This document shows, piece by piece, positions 1 to 12,100 of a DNA stretch of 64,000 nt. Location: positions 37,137,282-37,201,281 of the forward strand of contig OZ022258.1 of NCBI GenBank assembly GCA_963978905.1, read 5' to 3'. Below the pieces are notes generated by a model, which ran no database searches, was not told the DNA's origin, and saw only the letters and a program-made list of their open reading frames with translations. Position 1 is the stretch's first letter. Each line of letters opens with the position of its first letter. The DNA is from Trichostrongylus colubriformis. Lineage: Eukaryota > Nematoda > Chromadorea > Rhabditida > Trichostrongylidae. The translations under genes were made by a program, and so were the position numbers.

Positions 1-117
1 CGTTATTTTAGGCGTAACCTCCTCAGCACTAAACCAATACAGTGTCCCTATCTCGCACCATCTCTGTCCTGATGGCACACACCCAATATAATGCCTCATA
101 CTATTGATTTCTTTCAG

Positions 118-3100
118 GAGTGGAGCAACTCCGCTTTTCTTGGCACTGGAACATCAGCAAGAAGGAAATAACGCCGGCTACATTGTGGGGGACGTTGAAG
201 TACTTTTCAAAGTCCATGCTAGTGTCACTGGTGAGCGAGTTCCTGTCGATCAACATATTAGGTCGCCGCCACTACATCGCAGCCCTTTCAGACAAGGCAT
301 TCTACGGTCTTAACGTCACGAACTCTATTATAAATGGAAACATTGGCAACGGAGTATTCGGCCATGATATCCGTGAGAGAACAGCTCTATCGAACGTGAC
401 CGTGAACGAGAATCAAGGACTGGCCGGATTCCTTGTCAAAGTGAGATGGTCTTAGAGGCAGTGATAGGGATAGTTAGGGCCGAATGTAAAAAGATCATCA
501 AACATGAAGGTCGACGTGCTTAATACTACAAAAGTGAGAAAAAACTGAATGAAACGATCGAGAAATAGCACCGTGTTCCCCCCCTAACCCCCATTCTCGA
601 AAAAAAAGGGGGGTCAGGGGGTTGTGACAACTGGTCTAATTTTCGCTTCGCGGCGTCGCCGGCGCTGTCAGTACGGCTTGCCGCGGTCACTAGGAATTCC
701 ACTCAAGAGGCAATGGACTGTTACCGTGAACGATCTTCGAAAATTGCAGGTTGGAAGCTTTGGAAGTTCGCCTATAATACTGTTGTTGCTGTTTCAACAG
801 ATAAAGCTGCAAACGACTCGCACTCGCCGCGCCGCCCACCGCTGGCGGCCGCGCGAAAATTCGACCAGTTGCCACACACCCCGGGTCAGGCCGAAAAAAG
901 GGGCGGGCTGGGACAAAACAAGTGGCAGCTATTGAAGAAGACTGCTCTCATAAATCCCGGGGCACTATTCATCGAAAATTTGGCCACATATAGCCTCTCT
1001 AGGCCCCCAGCTTTGATTTACGTGACCCAGTTTAGGAGTTCTCAGCAGCCACACTACCCCTATCACTGTCTCTGAAGGTAGCTGTGGAATTGGCATAATA
1101 TTTTTATTTATTCCAGGACGGAGCAGCTGATATATGGCTGAACGATACGAGAATTCAGGACAACTGGGGCGATGGTGTGAATATTAGCTACGCGGGCGGT
1201 GCGATCACGATCAACGGCACCCGCCTGGAAAGAAATCGTTGGAGAGGTACGTCTACCGTGATTCTTTTTCTCTTTGTCTCAGCTTAATAGCTGCAATTGC
1301 AGGAGCTGCTTTTCATTTCAACGACTCGTCACCATTCCTCGCCCTCCATCAGGAAATCGTCTTTAAAGGACGGCCATCGAACAACATTTTCTACTTGCCC
1401 ACCATCGTCGCTGATAACAAATGGGGTGGTGTACTTGTGGGGAACTTCTGCCTTCCAGCCTATCGGAATATCGAACCAAAGGTGATGAAAGCTCTTCGAA
1501 GGTCCCTTCATATGTCGATTCAGCGAACCTTTTTCCGGTTTTGATGCTCTTCATCAGTAATGCTTCTCATTTTTATTTTCTTATTCTCTTTTGTAGATAG
1601 GGACAGGTGCTAAACTTGGCAGCCGCATCGCGCTTTTTTGGTCATTATTAGGCTATCCCCAGTTGATTCTAACATATACAGTAGCGGTCAAAAATATATG
1701 CGGTTTTGGATTCTAACCATAACTTTGGTCGAAATTTACATTTCTTATTCAATTTTTTTTGTTTTTTGAAGGCAACTGGTACTCAGTGAAACAAAGTAGG
1801 GTGTAGTGTTGAGATTGGAAAATTTACTCAACTAAATACCCTAAAAATACCAAACCTTTTCAAAAATTCAATCGGCCATAAAAAGCTTATAACTCATCGA
1901 AACGGGCAGGTGGGCAGAAAATATTACGGAATGAGGCTGGGACTTTGTTGCACGCTATTTCAAATCCTAACAGCACTGAGGCACGGAGTTGACCATTTTC
2001 AGTGGTTTCAGTTAAATAATTTTTTCAACCTCCACACTGCATCCTACTCGGCTGAGATACTTTACTTCATTGAGTAACAGTTGCCTTCAGAACAAAAAAA
2101 AATTGAGCGAGATATGCAAACACCGAACAAAGTTATTGTCAAAATCCCAAACCGCATATATTTTTGACCGCTACTGTATATGGTTGGCTCAAATGCTAAT
2201 AATGCGTCATCCATTTCTCTTCCGGCTTTTAGGATTAGATTCCGCCCAGGCAATTCTACCCCTATTCCGTTCACAAGCGAATATCCAGAGCCTGGGAGCT
2301 TAGGAATCCGCGAATTTGCGAAGTTATTATTAATTCTAAGCTGATCTTCTCTGGGCTTCTGAGTATGATCGTTCAGATAACATAGTATCCCATATGAAAA
2401 AAATTTAGAATTTCATAGAGCGTACCTGAAAGCACTAGGTAGGACAATTTCATAGATTGTTGAAGTTGGAGTAGTGTGGAGGTATCTGCACAGTAGCAAG
2501 ACAGTATTTCCTCTGAAGATATGTACATATTGAGTCATTCCATAAGTAAAGTTTTTCGACGAAAACTTTTTCCATAAACTTACGAGTTTGTGCAGCGCTA
2601 CAAAAACGAATGTTCAATCTTTGATATGTCAGGATGAGACCGTTTTTAAGCTGGCGAAGGAGCAGCTCCAGCCGACAAAAATTTACCAAACCGGCAATTA
2701 TTTAAAGACTACGCTTCACTCCGAAAGGATTAACCAGTCATGCGTGCCGTACTTAACCTCCACCTCTTCTGCGAAATCCACCAACTGGTTGATCGAGAAC
2801 TCACGTAATCTTTTTTCCTACTAAATTCCAACTTCTCTCTTCGTGAAACCTCGGCATTGGACCTGTTTACTTTTCTCTGTTTTGCCAACGAGGTTGTTAG
2901 GTGGAATTTTAGGCCGTAAATAAAAAGTTCCACGTAAACCTCGTTGGCAAAACAGAGAAAAGTCATTTTTTTCCTTTTCCCGGAAGCACTCTCGTTTGTT
3001 TAGAATGCTGCACAAACTTGTAATTGTATAGAAAAAATTTGTGTTTTGAGCGACATTACTTATGGAATGGCCCAATACTCAATAGCAAGGCAGAAAAAAA

Positions 3101-6100
3101 AACAAACTTGAATAGCCATAGGCAACTCAGTCTATCGTCCCTATCTCCCCGTCCACTTCTTGGCGGACGTTTTTGCGGTGTTCCACATCGCTGACGTATC
3201 GATCCTGGTCGTCTGTCATGCACAGCACGTAACCCGTTCAGTACTGGAAGAAACTAAGGCAACGAAGGGTACGGAGGTCAACAAGGGGCTTCCTTTCACA
3301 ACTGACAAATCAGTTCAGTTACCCCTTGTGCTCTCCCTAAAGACAGCAAAGGAGTAAATCTGGCAGATTGCATAATAGTTGTATTATAGTATATGATAGT
3401 AGGGGTGCTTGGAAGTGTAACATTAGAGAAAGAACGAAATAAAACAGCGAAAATGCGAGAAGAAGGTTCCAAGAATTCCCTCGTCTTCCGCTTCGCTCTG
3501 CATCACTACCAGTGGTATAGATGCGGACGGGCGAGGAACCAAGTCAGCCGGCCGCTAAGTTGTCCCGTCTTTGTGGCAACTTCCTCGGCGGATGTGTTGC
3601 AGCACGACTCGCAGTTGTACGGATTCGTGATAAGACCTCAAGTCCTGCGGGTTTCTCCACATACTATCTCTTCTGAAGTAGAACATTTGTATTTGTTTTC
3701 ACCGAAAAAGTCTTCCAAGTTCTCATTTTCTCCTTACCCCAGGCGGCGCGTTTAAGAATTCTCGATAGCTCGATAGCTTACCGCAGGATAGCAATCAGAC
3801 ATGTTGTTTCAACGACTGTAGAAACGACCACGACAGCGGTGAAAGAAGCTAAAACATTCGTGGCGCGATACAATGGAACGATATAATTGATTTAGAAAAC
3901 AAAGAATAATGGATCAATATAAATGTGAATGATATGGCATGATCACAATATCGTTGCGCGGCATGCATGCGAATTCCCATCCCGCAGATCGGATCTCAAT
4001 ATCGTTTCTGGGAACACCAGATCTATTGAATCGCATTTTCTGAGATGCAACCGATCTTTTCCTCCGTAGTAGCTCCCTATTAGTTCCCTAGTTAACTAGT
4101 GAACTCAATTTAGCATTTTCATCAGAAACAGTGCTGGTTTCCACTCGCTATGTCCCAGATCGCTATGCCACCCTTCGACACACGTCCTGGATGGTCTTAC
4201 CACGTCCGATTGCTATATCACTCTTTCACCTGTCTCAGCAAGACCAAAAGCCTGTGAGTAACGAAAAGAGTGTGTGGAAGTGTGGAAATCCGAAACTTCA
4301 CAGCACATCAAGGAGACATGAAATGTTGCAGCGTATGCGACGCGGTCTATTCGCCATGCTCACTACTCGTCATGCGAAATATGAACGGTTCACGTGGCAA
4401 AGCTACAAAAACCCTTCGCTTACTGATTCTTGAGCTCTTCACACATGCTCCATGCCCTATCATACTCTTTTGACCTCCGAGAAGCGTATAGCGCTCAACT
4501 GCACAGCGGACTCCAAAATTATGAAAAGTCGGTGCTGTTAGGGATCCTAGAAGGTGACCATGTGTTTCTCACTGTGACCAGACCCTCTTTGATGGAGCTT
4601 GACTGCTATCCAATGAATTTATTAAGAAACTTATCATGTTCTACCTGAGAAAACTTCCACCATCATCCACCACAATTTCTTTCACGGAATGAAGAGGAGT
4701 AATTCAGTCGGTTATTAAACACAAAAGTGGAATGCTAAGTGCAACAGTGAAGAAGAACAATGATTTGAACCGATAAAATATCTGAGAATTCCTGTTTTTT
4801 CCGTTGACTTCCGTGACGCGCTCACGTGTGAGAAGAGCACGGAGCCGGGAGCATGCCATTCACCACCAGTCCGGTAGTGTTGGAGCTCGCGTTTCACCGC
4901 GATTTGTATGCTTACTCTCTTTGGATCCCCAGCCCTCATTTCACATTTTCGAGAATACAATCATTTTCTTGCAGAAATGGTCCACCGAAGCTCCGTGATA
5001 ATCCTTTTCCAAACTACTCTATTAGATGCACTACATGAACAGAAACACGAGAAGAACTGAAACTTTTCTTTGTTCTGAAGCAGAAATCGGAAAACTGAGA
5101 AAAGAGAAATTCGTTTGAAATCCCGCCAGCTGCTTTCGAGCAGCTGTCGGTGGCATTCAAATTTCGCAGCCAGTGTTGATTTGCTTCTCATACTTGACCA
5201 TGTGACCGTCGCCTCTTTTAGCCTAAAATCCTCTAGCTTCCCCACCCCCTGGGACACCCCAACCCGTCGGTACGTTTAGCAGCTGTTCTCAGCTGGATTC
5301 TTGTTTTTTTTTATGAAACTTTGCATGTGGCCCCGTTAAGTAAATACAACATAAATTTATGGGAAACACAAGAACTTAAATCTGCGTGGACCATTCTTCC
5401 AATCTTGTTTTGTAGGATAGGGTGTTCTATGGCAGTATAGAAAAAGTGATTTTTTTTTTGAAATTGTAGGTGTTGATTAACTGGGTAGAATTCCTCGGCA
5501 ACTCTTACCATCCCGCCTTGGAGATCCACTCCTGTCAGGGTTATGGATTCGCACGAACGGTTGTGGACGTCACTGGAAATCGGATCGAAGGTAAGTCATA
5601 GGGTGATTTTCCTGATTCATGTTAAATGCACCGGCGCATTCCATCTGGGATCACTTGTTATCCCCAGTGAAGGCTAAGTGTATGTCATCTTTCACCTAAC
5701 AATAAGCATTCAATAGCCTTTTAGGCAATGGCGGTATGGGATTCCGAATGGCTCCGTCAGTAAATGTGCTTGCCTTCATCAACAGTAATCAGTTTCTGAA
5801 CAACAATGACACAGCTCTCTTCATCAAAAATGCCGCACATCCACAGCTCTGGCCACTGAGAGCAAATGTGAGTTGCTACATACTCCGCTTGACATTTGAG
5901 ACTGAATCATAAAGGTAAAGATGGAAGCATTACCTTAAAAATAAACAGTTTATTAGTAATCGGTTTAAATTCCCGCATAACGAAATATCGCTTTCAAGGT
6001 GACGATTTCAAAGAATGCTTTCAAATTCAACCGAGGAAAGTACATAATTTCAATCGGGCTGAACGAAGATGCTCCTGCTCAACAGCTGATCTTCAACCAG

Positions 6101-9100
6101 CAAAATGAGGTTTATTCCTATTAAAGGAGTTGGGCATACCAGCGTGAAAAAAAACGGAAAAGGTGAAAGATATTGTCATTCTTAAATGTTTACCAATTTT
6201 AGGTTCGTGAAAACGTCGTCTTCAATCCATTTCCAGAACTCCGACCACGCAGCACTCCTTACGCGGCCATGGTAGTTTCCAGCAGGTACTCGTTAAGCAC
6301 TAAGGAGTAGCTAAGGAGATCAGCGTGCTCAGTTTCTATTCTTCCAGTAACGTGATTATTCGTCGAAACTGCTTCAAAAACCCTCATGCTACTTACGAGA
6401 TTGGCACTGAACTCAATGAACATGCAAAGAGAATCGATGCTCGGGAGAATAACTGGGGATCGCCGATGCCGTCACAGTTTATGAGCAAGATATTTGATCA
6501 GGTTAGATGCTCAGTGTTATTTTGACGATGCTGTTTTTCAGATATTCTGGGAAGACCGAAACATTGGGTAGTCTAAAAAGTCTTTTCGTATTTTTAAATA
6601 CCGCTATTTCCCTCAAAACTGCTGTCCACAAAATTTTTTCTGTACATATATATATATATGTAGTACAAGTCCACACGCATCTATAGGTATTGTTGTCTTC
6701 CATCTCCCGGATAACCCTTTTCGGCAAAATAAACATATAAAAGGTCACCTCATTTTCAATTCCAGTTTTTTATTATTGAATGGCGTTAGACAGGGAAAGG
6801 AAAAGGTGATAATCCGATGGAGCAAGATCAGGGCTATAAGGCAGCAATTTTATCCAAGCTCGAGAATTTTTTGGCGAGGCAATTTTTTGGCAAGTTCTTC
6901 CCACTATTGAAAAAGTGACTCGTCAAAAAATTCTCGAGCTTGGATAAAAATTGCTGCCCCATCCACCTTATAGCCCTGATCTTGCTCCATCGGATTATCA
7001 CCTTTTCCTTTCAAGGAGGCACCTTTTCCTTTCAAGGTGGATGGGGCAGCAATTTTTATCCAAGCTCGAGAATTTTTTGACGAGTCACTTTTTCAACAGT
7101 GGGAAGAACTTGCCAAGAAATTGCCTCGCCAAAAAATTCTCGAGCTTGGATAAAATTGCTGCCTTATAGCCCTGATCTTGCTCCATCGGAATATCACCTT
7201 TTCCTTTCCATGTCTAACGCCATTCAAAGAAGATTTTTTTTATAATTTTTGTACTGAAAATGAGGTTGGCCTTTGATATGTTTATTTTGCCGAGAAGGGT
7301 TATCTGGGAGATGGAAGACAATAATACCTATAGATGCGTGTGGACTTGTACTACATGTGTATGTGCAGAAGAGATTGCTGGAAAGCAGTTTGGAGGGAAA
7401 AAGCGGTTATTAAAAATACGAAAAGACTTTTTAGACTACCCAATATTTATACTCTGAAAATTAGATGAGTTAATATAAAAAAGGTGCAGAGGGTGTGAGT
7501 GAAGTGGCAAGAGGCGTTAGGGTATGAGCACTTGTGACAAAAAATCGCTTCGCGGCGTCACACTCGCGGCGCCATCAGTACGAGTCGTTTGGAATTCCAG
7601 ACGCAATGGGTTGGTACCGGAAAGGATCTCCAAAGATTGCCGTTTAGAGGCTTCGGAAGCTCGCCTATGTTGTTGTTGCTGCTATTTCAACAGATAAAGC
7701 TGCAAACGATTCGCACTCGCCACGTACGGCCACGCGATTTTTCGTCATAAGTGCACGCAACGCACCCGAGGCGTTATAGTCGGCTTGGGGAAGTCACCAG
7801 TATGGAACGATCGCCTCTAGAAGCTCCTCCTTGGTGGGCTCCTTTGCGGTGACTGTACCTCATGACCGGGCCCTCTCTCTACCAACACTAACGCTTGTTA
7901 TCGCTCTATCCACACGATGACCAAATTTTATAAAGGAAAGATATTCAATGTTGGCAGGATTCTCCTTTTCAATGAAATTAAGTATCTCCTGCTCCATTTC
8001 CTTGACAACATCTTCTTGTGCCAAACTACCGCTTTCTGGTCATCATCTGCATGCTTTTTTTCAGTTCAATCGCTATTCGCTGGCTGAGATCGTTGTTGGA
8101 CCGTATGCGGCTGTGTGTAATCAGAGAAATCCGCATATCACTTACTTGCAAGAGTTCTTTCGCGAATTTCGCAAGGACTCACAGCCTTTCGTACTTGGCG
8201 GTACTATCTACGAGAACCACGACTTGGTTCCTGGGAGGCAAGTTGCACTGTATCCTCTTGAGTGAATTCAGTTTCTTCCAGTGAGAAAAAAGGATCGGGT
8301 GTGTGCACTTATGACGAATTTTCGCCTTGCGACGTCGCACTCGCGGCGCCTTCAGCTGCCGCGGTCAGTTAGAATTCCGCACAGGACGCAAGGGTCTGGT
8401 TCTATGGAGGTCCTCAAAGAAATAGCTGTTCATCTCATCATTATCTGAAAAACAATAACTTTTGTGCCATACAAAGACAAAATAGTGACATAAAAAGTAA
8501 AAGAAACGATAGCTTTACATTATAACAATCCTAACTAAGAAATAACTAATCTGAACGTTAAACTCTGAAGGGAGTGTTGCAATGTACGCAATCACACGCG
8601 ATGAAATCCGCGGCCTCGCTCTTCGTGCGCTGCCTTGCGAAAATTTGTCATAAGTGCACACACCCAAAAAGAATTCTGACGCAGAAGTTGCAAGGGCAAC
8701 AGCTCTCCTTTTCAAAGTTGATGTCGTACATTATAGTGGCTTACTACGGTAGAGGAATCGTAACGCTTTCTTCCATTCAAATTTGTGATGAAACGTCGTA
8801 GCCTCTCTGGAATTGTCCTTTCAATTCGTATAGTTCTTTCAGGTATACTGTAGTCGATGATCTACATGTTGTTCCCGGAGCAAAGCTGACAATAGCTCCC
8901 GGCTCAGTTCTCGAATTTCACGAGGGCATCGGGATGCTCGTCCAGGTGTGTCCACTGTCGATTCCACAAACGCGCTTAGTACTTTGAACGGAAACAATTG
9001 CAGGGTGAGCTGTCACGAACGGAATTCTTCGGTCCCGAGAAGCAGGTGGTATTTACCAGCAAACCATTTGTTCTTCCCAAAAACAAGCATATACGGTTGG

Positions 9101-9144
9101 TAGACGATGACGGCAATGATGAAGTCACAGAGGGACGGCTCGAG
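118..9144 (+). CDS. bark: Bark-like gene: first parallel beta-helix block (exons 1-12, partial at 5')
   Basis: These exons encode about 533 residues of right-handed beta-helix repeats, seen as recurring N-x-G/N-N turns such as GNIGNGVF, QDNWGDGVNIS and NNNDTALFIKN. The block includes the family turn ARENNWGSP in exon 9, followed by IFDQFNRYSLAEI. Exon 12 ends in an IRLVDDDG stretch that leads directly into the SRCR domain. Exons 1 and 2 are separated by a 61-base intron (231-291). Reading straight through it keeps an open frame, but the spliced version fits the helix better. The intron after exon 10 has a GC donor at 8238. Many N-x-S/T sites suggest heavy N-glycosylation outside the cell. Confidence 0.85.
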
Positions 9145-12100
9145 GTGAGCGCTATAGCTATAATGGAATGACTTCCATTCGTTCACACAGAAGACGACTG
9201 TAAGGGGGGACATCCGGAGCTACCCACGCAGCATTCATCCGTGTATGTAAAAATTTGCATATCCCGTAGGTGGGGCTACACGAATAAAACACCCTGCGGT
9301 TGCGGCATGCACCAGCAACCGCAACGCTCCCCATGTTCGTCATTGTTAAGGCGGTGCCATGAGTCAGTAGGAGGAGGGTCACCCTGAGAAGCCATTCGCG
9401 TCGCTACAGGATAGCGAGTGTCCGATCAGGAGACGAGCTCTTCCAGCTGGCAGCTGACGTTGCCCCTGAGTCATTCAGTTTGTGAGATTGTGAGATTGTG
9501 AGGAATAGATATATTTGGTTCAGCTCTAGACGAAACCAATAAAGAGCGGCCACACTGCGCCCCTGGATACCGTAAGCATAAGAGGTACAGATAATACAAA
9601 TTAAAGGGCTGACGTGCGGGTGTTCCGACCAGTACTCAGAAAGGTCAGGTCACTGATTTGCTGGTCGGACGATTCACTATAGAATGATTAAATTAACATT
9701 CTCATGAGTCTGAAGCTTTATATTACGGACTGTTACAGTAACTTGCCTCCACCTTTTTCATAGATCTTATCTGATTTGGGATGCACATTGTTTTCAATGG
9801 ACGTATTACATACATCCGACTTCATAACATATTCAACTTCACAAATATTAGTCTTCATTCCCTGACCTTTATCGTTGACGTGAGTAGATGGGATGCGTAA
9901 TCAAAATCTTGAAATTAGTAACAAATCAGTGGTTTTGTGAGGCAATCCACTCATGGGCGAGCTGACCCCATAGTAGTCACCGGAACACATGCCACACACC
10001 CAAATTAGAGGTGGGCACGCTATAGCTGGTGGGAGGATTGGCAGCCACCATCATGGATGCATTGTGTATTATAGTATAGGGACGAAGGGTGCGCAGTGAC
10101 TAACATCGGTCCTCCCACATAATGAGCGCATTGCGGTGTTCAGGAATTGTAATCACGTCATTACCGAAATGATCACTTCAATCGAATTCCAGGTATTCGT
10201 TGACGGCACTTGGGGAACGGTATGCAATCGAACATGGTCAGCACAGTTGACACAACTCGCGTGCAACCAACTGGGTTTGATAGCCGATCCTGAATTTTTC
10301 GAAAACTGGAGGATATTCCGTTCACAGGGAGATCTGCCGATAATCATGGATAACATCCGATGCGAAGAAAATGAGGTATTCATATGAGTTGACTTCGATT
10401 CCTCACCTTTCTTTTTAATTGACTTCATACCGAAATCATGTGATCCAGGTGGACTTGACCCGTTGTCGCCATGATGGTGTGGAACACAATGTGGCCGCGG
10501 GCTGCCGTCCCACTGAAGTAGTCGGTATGTGCTCCTTTGACTGGAAAGCCCTATTCGAGCACTGTAAGTGGTTTCTTTCAGCAATACGATGCGCTGAACC
10601 TCGCTGGGCCGGAGTGCGCTACTCGTTGCTTGCGAATCCGCCTACGTTCACAGGTCAAACCACTATGAGCAACTGGATTATTGAGAAGGTTGGTTGTTTC
10701 TACCAACACTATCCTCAATAAATTCATTATTCACATGGACCGTACAAAAAAAGTAGGATAGTGAAATATTTTGTGAAAGAGTCTAAGGATCACCTGTGTG
10801 AATGGAAAAGACGAGGCGGTTGGTAATACCTTAATATCCTTGCGCTATAAAAGAAGGTAGGCCAGGACACTCGAATTAGTCAGACTGCCGGAGCTCGCGG
10901 CCAAGTCACATCGGGTGCAGCAGGCTATGCTCAGTGCGCAGTTACTCACGTGCCAGATATAAGAGAGGGTATAGCCTCGAATCCTTCGTATACATATGCT
11001 GTTGGTGAAAAGCTTGAGAAATGCATGATCATTCGGACCGCCATCGTCGCATGCTCTGATCCACCCCATTTTTGATAGATGGCAGCTATCCTTCAAAGTT
11101 TCCAATATATTCTTGTACTTTTTCAATTACCTACGGAAGGTCGAAAGGGCAAAGGCGTAGCGACAGGATGCACTGCTTCTTGCTGCGCCCTTCAGAGCTC
11201 GTTAGGAAGGGTGAGCTTGCTAAGCTTATGCGAGGATTTACATCAAGTATAGCGCGCTTTTCATTGGTGCAATCCCTCTGGAGCTCACCATCCTTTATAA
11301 GCAACGAGTGCTGATAATTTGAGTTTGATCGCTCCTGAAAGGTCAAAAAAGAATGAAGGTGATAAAGGTGCATAGTCGTGTGCTACTGGAGAAAAAAAGT
11401 GGTGTAATGGCCTGAAACCATAGAAATGAGTTCCCCCCAATTTATGGGCTTTTTCAGCGTCCCACGATTGAAATAAGGTACAGCCGCCTTATGATCTAAC
11501 TACATACGGCGCCTTAGGCCGCGGTCATACTTTGCGTGTCTGCGGCAGGGCGTGGCCGCGTATCTTGCGTCTCCACACTGCCTCGTTGCCTGCGTCATCT
11601 CTGCACCTCCCCCGTGCCACTCTCTCTCACAGACAGCGAGAGAGAGTGGTACAGGGGAGGTGCAGAGATGACGCAGGCAACGAGGCAGTGTGGAGACGCA
11701 AGATACGCGGCCACGCCCTGCCGCAGACACGTAAAGTATGACCGCGGCCTTAGCTTGCTTATTCTTGTTACGGTGGTGTATTGTGCTCGCCTCATCACTG
11801 ACGTATCGATTGAAACTGTGCGGATCTGTGAGACGGTCAGGAGCAGTACATGACCCAGTGCTCCACCACGGATTTGCTGCGGCTGTTGCAGTGGTTGTAT
11901 TGGGTCACTCCATAAGTGATGTCGTTTTTTTTTCGTGCGAAAATTTTCCCGATAAATTTATAAGTTTATGCAGCATTTGCATTTGATACATTGTTCGGGA
12001 GCATTTTTCTGCTCCGAATGATGTGCTCAACTTTTGAATATTCAAAGATGGGACCGATTTTCAGGCTGGTGAAGGGGTGGGTCCCGTTTAGAAAAACCGG

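Noticed and set aside
120..455. Unspliced reading of the first two exons as one
   Set aside because: The frame stays open, but a 61-base intron with GTGAGC donor and CCTTTCAG acceptor gives family-like sequence on both sides in matching phase.
6542..6567. Possible 26-base micro-exon after exon 9
   Set aside because: It leaves the wrong phase for exon 10, and direct joining gives the expected IFDQFNRYSLAEI sequence; it also touches the mariner TIR at 6564.
10153..10584. 143-codon minus-strand open frame
   Set aside because: It is the antisense shadow of the first SRCR domain exons.
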